A DNA stretch of 33,273 nucleotides, taken from Acetobacteraceae bacterium. GTDB taxonomy: Bacteria; Pseudomonadota; Alphaproteobacteria; Acetobacterales; Acetobacteraceae. Below are positions 14,533 to 23,500 of this stretch, piece by piece. The translations under genes were made by a program, and so were the position numbers. The notes under the pieces were generated by a model, which was given only the letters and a program-made list of their open reading frames with translations, ran no database searches and was not told the origin of the DNA. The number at the start of each line of letters is the position of its first letter. Position 1 is the stretch's first letter. The stretch lies in assembly GCA_022842185.1 (NCBI GenBank), contig JALHQB010000053.1, forward strand, positions 1 to 33,273, read 5' to 3'.

Positions 14533-14739
14533 TCAGGCGAGCTTCAGGTTGCAGGCCGACATCTTGCCCTGCTGGCCGCGCTGCACGTCATAGGAGATCT
14601 TGTCCCCTTCGCGCAGGGCGGAGATGCCGGCGCGCTCGACGTCGGAGATGTGGACGAACACGTCATTGGTGCCGTCTTCCGGCTGGATGAAGCCGAAGCC
14701 CTTGGTGGCGTTGAACCACTTGATGGTGCCGTTGGACAT
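14533..14739 (-). CDS. cspA: Cold-shock-domain protein (CspA family)
   Basis: 68 residues, standard length for a single-domain CspA protein. RNA-binding motifs RNP1 (KGFGFI, 13-18) and RNP2 (VFVHIS, 27-32) are intact, as is the N-terminal GTIKWFN. It is an OB-fold single-stranded nucleic acid chaperone of the cytoplasm. The ATG at 14739 has GGAA about eight bases upstream. The frame is open 12 codons further, but homology begins at MSNGTIKWFN. The leader contains a stable hairpin (14767-14790), a common arrangement in csp mRNAs. Which csp paralogue it is, and whether cold induces it, cannot be told. Confidence 0.95.
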   Translation of the reverse strand: MSNGTIKWFNATKGFGFIQPEDGTNDVFVHISDVERAGISALREGDKISYDVQRGQQGKMSACNLKLA

Positions 14740-15064
14740 GGGATAGTTCCGATCAAACAAGATGTACCGCCGCACGAACCCGCGCGGCGGATCAAACGAG
14801 TGTAGGGAGCGGGCAGCAGGCTCGGCGCTCGATCACGAGCTTGGAGAGCAGGCCGAACCAAACAAGGCTGACGCGACAAGACATAGGCCGATTGGCGGGG
14901 AATACAAGCAGGGCCATTGACGAGGCGGCGTCATCCAAGGTCCGCTGCGTCGATCTTCCTGGCCCTGACGGAGTTCCGCATGCCGCCTCGCCCCCCACGC
15001 GCGCTGATGGCCAAACCGTGCGAAAGCTTGTTGCCGGGTGTAACGCAGGGGCGACTTCAGCCCC
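14740..15064. other. Divergent intergenic region with csp leader hairpin
   Basis: 325 bases between the cold-shock gene (minus) and the GMC oxidoreductase gene (plus). In the csp leader CCGCCGC pairs with GCGGCGG (14767-14773 with 14784-14790), and this hairpin is bracketed by two copies of GATCAAAC (14751-14758 and 14790-14797). A TACACT near 14801-14806 on the minus strand could be the csp -10. I see no gene, and no clear promoter for the oxidoreductase. Confidence 0.45.
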
Positions 15065-16633
15065 ATGCATGACGTCATCGTCGTCGGTGGCGGGTCCGCC
15101 GGCGCTACGCTTGCCGCCCGGCTGTCGGAGGACAGTCATTGCCGCGTGCTGCTGCTGGAAGCCGGGCGCGACTGGCGGTCGGCGGAAGCGCCGCCCGCAC
15201 TGCGCAGCGCCAATATCGTCCCGTTCATGCACGACCCGAAGCACCAGGCCGAATGGCAGTGGCCTGGCCTGATGACACGCCGCACATCCGCCCAGGAGCC
15301 ACGCTTCTATTGGCGGGGCAAGGCGATGGGCGGGTCATCGGCGGTCAATGCGCAGATCGCCATCCGCGGCGTGCCGGCCGCCTTCGACGCCTGGGCGGAG
15401 GCCGGCTGCGAAGGCTGGGCGGCGAGCGATGTCCTGCCACTTTACGATGCGATCGAGGACGATGCCGAAACGGGCGAGTCGCCAGGCATCCGTCGTGGCG
15501 GCCCCCTCCCCGTCTTCCGCATGCCGGTGGACCGTTGGGGCGCGGTCGATGTCGCGCTGCGCGATGCGGCGCTGGCGGCCGGCTATCGCTGGAAACCCGA
15601 CCTGAACGCGCCGCAGGGCGAAGGTATCTCCTGCAACCCCATCAACCTGCGCGACGGGCTGCGCGTGACGACCAACGATGGCTATCTGGAACCCGCGCGC
15701 GGCCGGCCGAACCTCACCATCCGGGGCGGTGCGCTGGTCGATCGGGTGCTGTTCGACGGTGACCGCGCCCGCGGCCTGCGCGTGCGGTTCGGCGATAGGT
15801 GGGAGGAGATCGAGGGCCGCGAGATCGTCCTGTGCGCTGGCGCGATCCATAGTCCGACCATCCTGCTGCGGTCGGGCATCGGTCCGGCGGCCCCGCTGCA
15901 GGCGCTCGGGATCGCCGTCCGGTTCGACCAGCCCGCGGTCGGGCAGGACCTGATGGACCATCCGATCCTGCGCGCCAGCATCGACCTCAACCCCGGCCAC
16001 CGCGCGCATGGCGCCGATGCGCGCCACACCAATTGCTGCGTGACCTACAGCAGCGGCCTCGGCGGTGGCGGAGAGCGCGACATGATCATGATCGCCTACA
16101 ACCATCGCGGGCTGTCGGCCGATGGCGAACCCGCGCCGGGCGGCGCCGTGGGCGTCGCCTTGTATGATGCGTTCTCGCGCGGATCCCTGCGCCTGACCTC
16201 GGCCGATCCGGATGCGCAACCCGAGGTCGATGAGAACATGCTGGCCGACCCGCGCGACCGGCTGCGGCTGCGTGACGGCGTGCGGCGGCTGGCGCGGCTC
16301 ACCGCCCTGCCGCCGCTGGCCATGATTGCCGACCGGATCCAGTTCGGCGACTCCGGCCTGACCATGCCCGAGGCCGCAGCGCTGGACGATGATGCGCTGG
16401 ATGCGATCATGCTGCGCGAGGCCGGCGACATCCAGCACGCCGCCGGGACGTGCCGCATGACCGCGCATGAGGACCCCCGTGGCGTTGTGGACCCGGACCT
16501 GCGGGTGCGTGGCGTGACCGGGCTGCGCGTGGCCGATGCGTCCATCATGCCGACGGACTGCCGGGCCAATCTGCATTTCACCTGTGTGATGATCGGCGAG
16601 AATCTGGCGCGCCGGATGCGTAAGCGCACTTGA
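15065..16633 (+). CDS. GMC-family FAD-dependent oxidoreductase (choline/alcohol dehydrogenase-like)
   Basis: 522 residues. The FAD-binding Rossmann motif GGGSAG (8-13) follows VIVV, with LLLEAG downstream. GMC signature regions include GKAMGGSSAVNAQIAIRG (about 85-102) and CAGAIHSPTILLRSGIGP. The catalytic pair is His458 (QHAAGTCRM) and His504 (ANLHFTCVMIGENLA); the second position is His as in glucose oxidase rather than Asn as in choline oxidase. It oxidises a primary or secondary alcohol, but the substrate is not readable. Cytosolic, no signal peptide. It stands alone, divergent from the cold-shock gene and 190 bases before the next gene. The ribosome site before the ATG at 15065 is weak. 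Confidence 0.9.
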   Translation: MHDVIVVGGGSAGATLAARLSEDSHCRVLLLEAGRDWRSAEAPPALRSANIVPFMHDPKHQAEWQWPGLMTRRTSAQEPRFYWRGKAMGGSSAVNAQIAIRGVPAAFDAWAEAGCEGWAASDVLPLYDAIEDDAETGESPGIRRGGPLPVFRMPVDRWGAVDVALRDAALAAGYRWKPDLNAPQGEGISCNPINLRDGLRVTTNDGYLEPARGRPNLTIRGGALVDRVLFDGDRARGLRVRFGDRWEEIEGREIVLCAGAIHSPTILLRSGIGPAAPLQALGIAVRFDQPAVGQDLMDHPILRASIDLNPGHRAHGADARHTNCCVTYSSGLGGGGERDMIMIAYNHRGLSADGEPAPGGAVGVALYDAFSRGSLRLTSADPDAQPEVDENMLADPRDRLRLRDGVRRLARLTALPPLAMIADRIQFGDSGLTMPEAAALDDDALDAIMLREAGDIQHAAGTCRMTAHEDPRGVVDPDLRVRGVTGLRVADASIMPTDCRANLHFTCVMIGENLARRMRKRT

Positions 16634-16822
16634 ACCCCACTTCCAACCGCGCCATCGCGAGGCGAAACCATGCCTGGTGACGCTTCGTTACCCATCCATG
16701 CTTGCAGATGCGCTATGGACTTCGGGCAGAACGAATCCGCCGCTGGATGATTGATGCGCCATGCACATCTATCCTTCAGCATAATCCGCCAACATCTTAC
16801 ACGGACTGTCGAAAGCCGCCGC

Positions 16823-17698
16823 ATGATACTGCCCCCGGTCCATCGTGAACGAACCGATGACGCACCCCGGATCACCCGCCTGACCCGGCGTGTCCGGACG
16901 CTGATGGCCGAGCGCCGGCTGCGCGCGGCCGCACCCGCCCTGGTGCCGCCCACGGCGCGCCGAACCGGCACCGACCTGCGCGTCGCGTCGTGGAACATGC
17001 ACAAATGCGTCGGCACGGATGGCCGATTCGACCCGGCGCGGTCAGCCGCCGTGATCGGTGAATTCGGCGCCGACATCGTCGCCCTGCAGGAAGTGGACAA
17101 GCGATTTGGCCGCCGCACCGGCTTGATGGATCTCGCCGTCCTGGAACAGGCGTCGGGCTTGGTGCCGCTGCGCGTATCCGACGATCCGGACGGGCATGGC
17201 TGGCACGGCAACGCGCTGCTGGTGCGCCCGGGAACTCCGGCGCGCTTCCGGCGCCTTCGACTTCCGGGCGCCGAACCGCGCGGTGCCATCGTCGCGGAAC
17301 TCGACCTCGCATCGGGTCCATTGCGGGTGGTCGCCGCGCATCTTGGCCTGCTGCGGCGCAACCGCACCCGGCAAGCAACAACGATCCTCGCCGCTTTGGC
17401 CGAAGGCGAGCCGATGCCGACGCTGTTGCTGGGCGACCTCAATGAATGGCAGCCCGGCGCGCGGTCCTCTCTGCGCGCGCTGGAGCCCGTCTTCGCCCTG
17501 CCGGCCCATGCGCCGGCCAGTTTCCCGGCGAGGCTGCCGATGCTGGCACTCGATCGCATCCTCGGCTGGCCGCATAATCTGGTGACGGACGTCGTCGCGC
17601 ATGACAGCGCACGGGCGCGGATCGCATCCGACCACCTTCCCCTCACCGCCTGGGTCCGCCCCGGTGCGGTGGCTCAGGAGATGCAGCGCGCCGCCTAG
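16823..17698 (+). CDS. Endonuclease/exonuclease/phosphatase-family protein (YbhP-like)
   Basis: 291 residues from the ATG at 16823. The frame is open to 16751, and an internal ATG at 16904 is also possible, so the start is uncertain. The EEP fold motifs are complete: ASWNMH (Asn58), ALQEVD (Glu90), HGNALLV, AAHLGL, LLGDLNEW (Asp205, Asn207), LDRIL and SDHLPL (Asp270, His271). Such enzymes are Mg-dependent phosphodiesterases or phosphatases. It precedes a phospholipase-D-like gene by 19 bases, the same order as ybhP-clsB in E. coli, which suggests a shared role in membrane lipid metabolism (inference). No signal peptide is evident. Confidence 0.85.
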   Translation: MILPPVHRERTDDAPRITRLTRRVRTLMAERRLRAAAPALVPPTARRTGTDLRVASWNMHKCVGTDGRFDPARSAAVIGEFGADIVALQEVDKRFGRRTGLMDLAVLEQASGLVPLRVSDDPDGHGWHGNALLVRPGTPARFRRLRLPGAEPRGAIVAELDLASGPLRVVAAHLGLLRRNRTRQATTILAALAEGEPMPTLLLGDLNEWQPGARSSLRALEPVFALPAHAPASFPARLPMLALDRILGWPHNLVTDVVAHDSARARIASDHLPLTAWVRPGAVAQEMQRAA

Positions 17699-17717
17699 GC
17701 GCGGCGGGCGGCCCGGC

Positions 17718-19184
17718 ATGGATCGACCCGACCCCACCACGCCGCTGGAGCATCGCGTCAAGGCAACGCTGCGGCGCGACTGCCCGGGCGATGACGCCGG
17801 CGTCGCGGTCGTCTGCGATGCGGCCGAAGCCTTCGCGGTGCGGGCCGACACGGCGCGCGGCGCCGGGCGCAGCCTCGACCTCCAATATTATATGTGGCGC
17901 GGCGACGTCACCGGCCACCTGCTGGCGCAGGAAGCGGTGCGCGCGGCCGAACGCGGCGTGAAGGTCCGCCTGCTGCTCGATGACGTCTATGCCCCCTGCC
18001 GCGAGCGCCTGCTGGCCGTGCTCGACCTGCATCCGCGCATCGAGGTCCGTCTGTTCAACGGCCCACGCTGGCGGTTGCTCGGTCGCCTGGGCCTGCCGCT
18101 GGAATTGCTGTTCGGCAATTGGCGGCTGAATCGGCGCATGCACAACAAGTCCTGGATCGCCGATGGCTGTGTTGCCGTGGTGGGTGGCCGCAACATCGGC
18201 GACGAGTATTTTGGGGTGGAGCCGCAGGGCGGCATCAGTTTTCGTGACCTCGACCTGGTGCTCACTGGCCCGGGGGCCGTCCAGGCGCTGCAGGTCTTCA
18301 ATCGGTACTGGACAAGCCCGCTGGCCCGCCCAGCCGCGCGGGCCGCCGCCGCATCGGTCAAGCGGGGCGGGCAGCAGGCACTGCATCACAAGCTGGCCAA
18401 TGCCGAACACCGGCCCAAGGCCCAGGGGCTCCTCGCGACGCTTGCACGACGGCCGCTGCACCACCTGGGCGTTCGCCTGACCGGTGTCGGGCGCCGCGCC
18501 GTCACCGTGGTCGCCGATCCGCCGGCCAAGGCACAGCGCGGCCTCGGTGCGCGCAAGCGTGCCCGCGCCGCCGGTGGCATCGCCGCCGAGATCGCCGACG
18601 CGCTGCGTCCCGCCAAGCGTGAGGTCCTGCTGATCTCGCCCTATTTCGTCCCCGGCCGCGCCGGGCTCGCCCTGCTGTGCGAGTTGCGGGCGCGTGGCGT
18701 CCGGGTCTCGGTGATCACCAATTCCCTGGCTGCGACCGATGTGGTGGCGGTCCATGGGGGCTATGCGAAGTATCGCCGGCCGCTGCTCGAAGCCGGGGTT
18801 GAGCTGTTCGAACTCAAGGCACGCTCGACGTCGGAGCCGGCCAGCCTGATCGGATCGCGCGGCGCGGCCCTGCATACCAAGGCGTTCGTGGTCGATGGCA
18901 GCCTGGCCTTTGTCGGCTCGTTCAACCTCGATCCAAGATCGGCCGCGCTGAACACGGAAATGGGCGCCTTCGTGCGGCATGTGGCGGTTGCGGAGGAAGT
19001 GGCCGCGGAACATGTCCGGCTCGCCGATCCTGCGTTGAGCTGGAAGGTGGTTCTGGAACAGGGCGCCTTGGCCTGGCAGGACGGCATGGAGCCAAAGAAC
19101 CGGCAGCGCGAACCGATGGCCAGCACATGGCGTCGGCTGCTGGCCTGGGTGGTTCAGCGCCTGCCGGTAGAGGAGCAGCTCTAA
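17718..19184 (+). CDS. Phospholipase-D-like phosphatidyltransferase (cardiolipin-synthase-like)
   Basis: 488 residues from the ATG at 17718; the frame continues upstream inside the preceding gene, which is not credible. It has two complete HKD motifs: His142-x-Lys144-x4-Asp149 (MHNKSWIAD, followed by GGRNIGDEYF) and His386-x-Lys388-x4-Asp393 (LHTKAFVVD, followed by GSFNLDPRS). Two HKD halves and this length fit the ClsB/ClsC group, which makes cardiolipin by phosphatidyl transfer. There is no N-terminal transmembrane pair, so it is closer to ClsB/ClsC than to ClsA. It is probably co-transcribed with the EEP-family gene. Confidence 0.88.
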   Translation: MDRPDPTTPLEHRVKATLRRDCPGDDAGVAVVCDAAEAFAVRADTARGAGRSLDLQYYMWRGDVTGHLLAQEAVRAAERGVKVRLLLDDVYAPCRERLLAVLDLHPRIEVRLFNGPRWRLLGRLGLPLELLFGNWRLNRRMHNKSWIADGCVAVVGGRNIGDEYFGVEPQGGISFRDLDLVLTGPGAVQALQVFNRYWTSPLARPAARAAAASVKRGGQQALHHKLANAEHRPKAQGLLATLARRPLHHLGVRLTGVGRRAVTVVADPPAKAQRGLGARKRARAAGGIAAEIADALRPAKREVLLISPYFVPGRAGLALLCELRARGVRVSVITNSLAATDVVAVHGGYAKYRRPLLEAGVELFELKARSTSEPASLIGSRGAALHTKAFVVDGSLAFVGSFNLDPRSAALNTEMGAFVRHVAVAEEVAAEHVRLADPALSWKVVLEQGALAWQDGMEPKNRQREPMASTWRRLLAWVVQRLPVEEQL

Positions 19185-19253
19185 CCGCCCCCACATGGCA
19201 CTACGATGCCGCGCACGTGCTGCGTTGCAACATGAAACTTGACTTTGCTGGAA

Positions 19254-19292
19254 AACTCGCCAGTTTCCTCCGTGTAAACTCGTCGGTTTCCA
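19254..19292. promoter_or_regulatory. Tandem palindromic operator upstream of RND efflux operon
   Basis: Two near-identical 16-mers, AAACTCGCCAGTTTCC (19254-19269) and AAACTCGTCGGTTTCC (19277-19292), 14 of 16 identical and 23 bp apart, about two helical turns. The first is internally symmetric (AAACT-cgcc-AGTTT), the second nearly so (AAAC/GTTT arms). A TTGACT (19240-19245) lies just upstream as a possible -35. The second copy ends 12 bases before the adaptor ATG. The natural ligand is the TetR protein encoded at the end of the operon. Confidence 0.6.
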
Positions 19293-19304
19293 CAGAGGTC
19301 ACAG

Positions 19305-20507
19305 ATGCCGCCCATCGCGTCGCCCCATCGCATCGCCTCGCGTCGCCGCACCGGTGCTGCGGTTCTTGCCCTGCTGCTGCTGGCAGCCTGTGATGGCTCC
19401 CCCGGTTCCGGCGCCGGCAACGCCGCACCCGCCGCTCCGCCGCCGCCGCAGGTCACAGTGGCCACGATCCGTCACCAGGCTGCAGCAGTCACAACCGTCC
19501 TGCCGGGCCGCACGACAGCATTCCAGGTGGCCGAGGTACGCCCCCAGGTCGGCGGCGTGTTGCGTGAACGCCTGTTCAACGAAGGCGAGGCCGTGACCGC
19601 CGGCCAGCCGCTGTTCCGCATCGACCCCGCGCCCTACCAGGCGGCGCTCGAGACCGCCCAGGCGGCACAGGCACGCGCGGAAGCCTCCGCGCAATCCGCC
19701 GAGCTCACCGTCAACCGGTATCGGCCGCTGGTGCGCGCGCGCGCCGTCAGCCAGCAGGATCTCGACCTGTCGGAGGCCGCGCTGCGGCAGGCACAGGCCG
19801 ATGTCGCCTCGGCGCAGGCGGCGGTGGACACGGCACAGATCAATCTCGGCTACACGGTGGTGAATTCGCCGATCGCCGGGCGGACCGGCCGGTCCTCGAT
19901 CACCGTGGGCGCCCTTGTCACGGCCAGCCAGGCGGGGCCGCTGGTCACTGTCACGCAGCTCGACCCCATCTATGTCGACATGACGCAGCCAAGCGCCGCG
20001 CTGCTGCGCCAGCGGCGCGACGTCGCCGAAGGGGTACTGCGCCGGGATTCGGCCGATCGCACCACGGCCGTGCTGATACTCGAAGACGGCACGGAATACC
20101 CGCAGCGTGGCGTGATCCAGTTCTCCGAGGTGATCGTCGATCCAGGCACTGGCTCGGTGACGCTGCGCGCCGTCTTCCCCAATCCTGATGGCTTGTTGAT
20201 GCCGGGGATGTTCGTCCGCGCGCGGGTCGAGGAAGGCACCATCGACCAGGCGCTGCTGGTGCCCCAACAGGCAGTGACACGCACCCCGCGCGGCGAACCC
20301 ATGGCCTATGTGGTGAACGCGGAGGATGTGGTGGAACAGCGCGTGCTGAAAACGAGCCGCGCCATCGGCACCAACTGGCTGGTCACCGAAGGCCTCGCGC
20401 CGGGCGACAGGGTGGTGACCGAAGGCGTCCAGCGCATCCGCCCCGGCGCGAAGGTCGCCGCATCCGAGGCCCCTGCCCGTCCGGGCCAAGTCGCGTCCGC
20501 GGACTGA
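19305..20507 (+). CDS. RND efflux periplasmic adaptor lipoprotein (AcrA/MexA family)
   Basis: 400 residues; the ATG at 19305 has AGAGG seven bases upstream. Signal peptide with lipobox LLAAC (Cys29), so anchored in the inner membrane facing the periplasm. Barrel-sandwich and hairpin follow: VAEVRPQVGGVLRERLFNEG, a long Ala/Gln-rich coiled coil (about 100-180), NSPIAGRTGRSSITVGALV, then the beta-barrel and membrane-proximal domain (PGMFVRARVEEG, VPQQAVTRTPRGEP). It bridges the RND pump and the outer-membrane channel. First gene of a four-gene operon; 12 bases to the pump gene. Two AAACT-type operators lie in its promoter region. Confidence 0.95.
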   Translation: MPPIASPHRIASRRRTGAAVLALLLLAACDGSPGSGAGNAAPAAPPPPQVTVATIRHQAAAVTTVLPGRTTAFQVAEVRPQVGGVLRERLFNEGEAVTAGQPLFRIDPAPYQAALETAQAAQARAEASAQSAELTVNRYRPLVRARAVSQQDLDLSEAALRQAQADVASAQAAVDTAQINLGYTVVNSPIAGRTGRSSITVGALVTASQAGPLVTVTQLDPIYVDMTQPSAALLRQRRDVAEGVLRRDSADRTTAVLILEDGTEYPQRGVIQFSEVIVDPGTGSVTLRAVFPNPDGLLMPGMFVRARVEEGTIDQALLVPQQAVTRTPRGEPMAYVVNAEDVVEQRVLKTSRAIGTNWLVTEGLAPGDRVVTEGVQRIRPGAKVAASEAPARPGQVASAD

Positions 20508-20519
20508 GGCAGCACCGTC

Positions 20520-23500
20520 ATGGCCCGTTTCTTCATCGACCGCCCGGTCTTCGCCTGGGTGCTCGCCATCGTCATCATGCTCGCCGGCGCGCTGTCGCTC
20601 CGATCGCTGCCGGTGGCGCAATATCCGGCGATCGCCCCGCCCGCCATCTCGATCCAGGTCAGCTATCCGGGGGCCTCGGCCGAGACGGTGCAGAGCACGG
20701 TGGTGCAGGTCATCGAGCAACAGCTCAGCGGCATCGACAACCTGCTCTACTTCTCATCCAACGCGTCCAAGGACGGCAGCGCCACCATCACCCTGACCTT
20801 CGCGCAGGGCACCAACCCGGATACGGCGCAGGTGCAGGTGCAGAACAAGGTGCAGCTCGCCGTGCCGCGCCTGCCGCAGACGGTGCAGCAGCAGGGCATC
20901 CGCGTCGCCAAGGCGACCAGCAACTTCCTGCTGGTGGTGGGCTTCGTCTCGGCGGACGGGCGGATGACGAATTCCGACATATCGGACTTCCTGACCACCA
21001 ATGTGCAGGACCCGTTGAGCCGCACCCGTGGCGTCGGCGACTATCAGGTGTTCGGCGCGCAATATGCGATGCGCATCTGGCTCGATCCGGCGAAGCTGCT
21101 GACCTACAGCCTGACGCCGGCCGATGTGGCGACGGCGGTGCGCGCCCAGAACGTCCAGGTTGCCAGTGGCGAGATGGGCGCGCTGCCGTCGGTTCAGGGC
21201 CAGCAGCTCAATGCCACGGTGATCGGCCCGTCCTATCTGCGCTCACCGGACGAATTCGGATCGATCCTGCTGCGCGTCCAGCCGGACGGGTCCCAGGTGC
21301 GGCTGCGCGATGTCGCGCGGGTCGAGATCGGCGCCGAGAACTACGCCATCAGCACCCGCTTCAACGGCCAGCCGGCCGCGGGCATCGGCGTGAAGCTGGC
21401 GAGCGGCGCCAATGCGATTGACACCGCCACGGCGGTGCGGGCGACGATCGACCGGCTGCGCCCGCTGCTGCCGCCGGGGCTTGAGGTCGTATACCCGTAC
21501 GACACGACGCCCTTCGTCGTGCTGTCCATCACCTCCGTGGTGCATACGCTGATCGAAGCGGTCGTCCTCGTCTTCCTGGTGATGTTCCTGTTCCTGCAGA
21601 ACTTCCGCGCCACGCTGATCCCGACCATCGCCGTGCCGGTCGTGCTGCTGGGCACCTTCGCCGTGCTGCAATTGGCTGGCTTCACCATCAACACGCTGAC
21701 CATGTTCGGCATGGTGCTGGCGATCGGCCTGCTGGTCGATGACGCCATCGTCGTGGTCGAGAATGTCGAGCGCGTGATGGCGGAGGAGCATCTTTCGCCG
21801 ATCGAGGCCACGCGCAAATCGATGGACCAGATCACCGGCGCGCTGGTGGGCATCGGCATGGTGCTGGCCGCGGTGTTCCTGCCGATGGCCTTCTTCGGTG
21901 GATCGACCGGGGTGATCTACCGGCAGTTCTCCATCACCATCGCCACCGCGATGGGGCTTTCGGTGCTGACGGCGATCTTCTTCACCCCCGCGCTGTGCGC
22001 GACGATGCTGAAGCCACACAAGCCCGGCCAGGGCACGCGCGGCTTCTTCGGTTGGTTCAATCGCGGCTTCGACCGCACCAACCGGGTCTATACGCGCGGC
22101 GTGGGCGCCAGCCTGCGACGGCCCTTCCGCATGCTGGTGATCTATGCGGCGCTGCTGGCGGGGCTGGGCGTGATGTTCCTGCGCCTGCCCGGCGGCTTCC
22201 TGCCGGATGAAGACCAGGGCATCGCCTTCGTCCAGGTCGTCGGCCCGCCCGGTGCCACCGCCGACCGCACCCAGCGCGCGCTGGATGAGGTGACGCGGTA
22301 TCTGCGCGAGGATGAGGGTGCGGTCGTCGCCTCGGTCTTCTCGATCAACGGCTTCAACTTCAGTGGGCGCGGCCAGAATTCCGGCATGGCCTTCGTGAAG
22401 CTGCGCGACTGGTCCGAACGCCCGGGTGCGGCCAACAGCGTGCAGGCGCTGACGGGGCGCGTGATGCAGCGTTTCGGCGCCTATCGGGACGCCATGGTCT
22501 TCGGCTTCGCCCCGCCCGCGATCACCGAGCTTGGCAACGCCACAGGCTTCACCTTCCAGTTGCTGGACCAGGGCGGCCAGGGCCATGACGCGCTGATGGC
22601 CGCGCGCAACCAGTTGCTGGGCCTCGCGGGGCAAAGCCCGGTCTTGGCCGCCATGCGCCCGAACGGGCTGAACGATGAGGCACAATTCCGCCTGGTCATC
22701 GACTGGGAACGGGCGAGCGCGCTCGGGCTTTCGGTGACCGACATCAACTCCACGCTGTCCACCGCCTGGGGTGCCACCTACGTCAACGACTTCATGGACC
22801 GGGGCCGGGTGAAGCGGGTCTATCTCCAGGGCCAGGCGGATGCGCGCATGCTGCCCGGCGACCTCGATCGATGGTTCGTCCGCAACGCCACGGGCCAGAT
22901 GGTGCCGTTCTCCGCCTTCGGCCACACCGAATGGGTCTATGGCTCGCCGCGGCTCGAACGCTTCAACGGCATCGCATCGCGTGAGATTGCTGGCGCGCCG
23001 GCACCGGGCCGCACAACGGGCGAAGCAATGGCCGAGATGGAACGGCTGATGGCACAATTGCCGCCCGGCTTCACTCATGCCTGGTCGGGCTTGTCGTATG
23101 AGGAACGCCAATCCTCCGGCCAGGCGCCGGCGCTGTATGCCCTGTCGCTGCTGGTCGTGTTCCTGTGCCTTGCCGCGCTGTACGAAAGCTGGTCGATCCC
23201 GGCGGCGGTGATGATGGTGGTGCCGCTCGGCGTGTTGGGGGCGGTTGCCGCCTCGCTGACCCGCGGGCTGTCGAACGACATCTACTTCCAGGTCGGGCTG
23301 CTCACGACCATCGGCCTGTCCGCCAAGAACGCCATCCTGATCGTCGAATTCGCCAAGGAGAATTTCGACCGCGGCATGGGTCTGGTCGAAGCGGCGGTGG
23401 ATGCCGCGAAGCAGCGGCTGCGCCCGATCATCATGACCTCCCTCGCCTTCGGGCTGGGCGTGGTGCCGCTGGCGATTTCCACCGGCGCGGGCGCGGGCGG

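Noticed and set aside
19236..19250. Possible third, degenerate copy of the AAACT operator
   Set aside because: Only AAACT and a shifted CTTTGC match, and the 18-bp spacing differs from the 23-bp spacing of the two clear copies. It is more likely part of the promoter's -35 region.
19299..20720. A 473-codon minus-strand frame opposite the efflux adaptor gene
   Set aside because: Composition is His/Arg/Gly-rich without recognisable motifs, and it mirrors the codon positions of the adaptor gene. No ribosome site or promoter.
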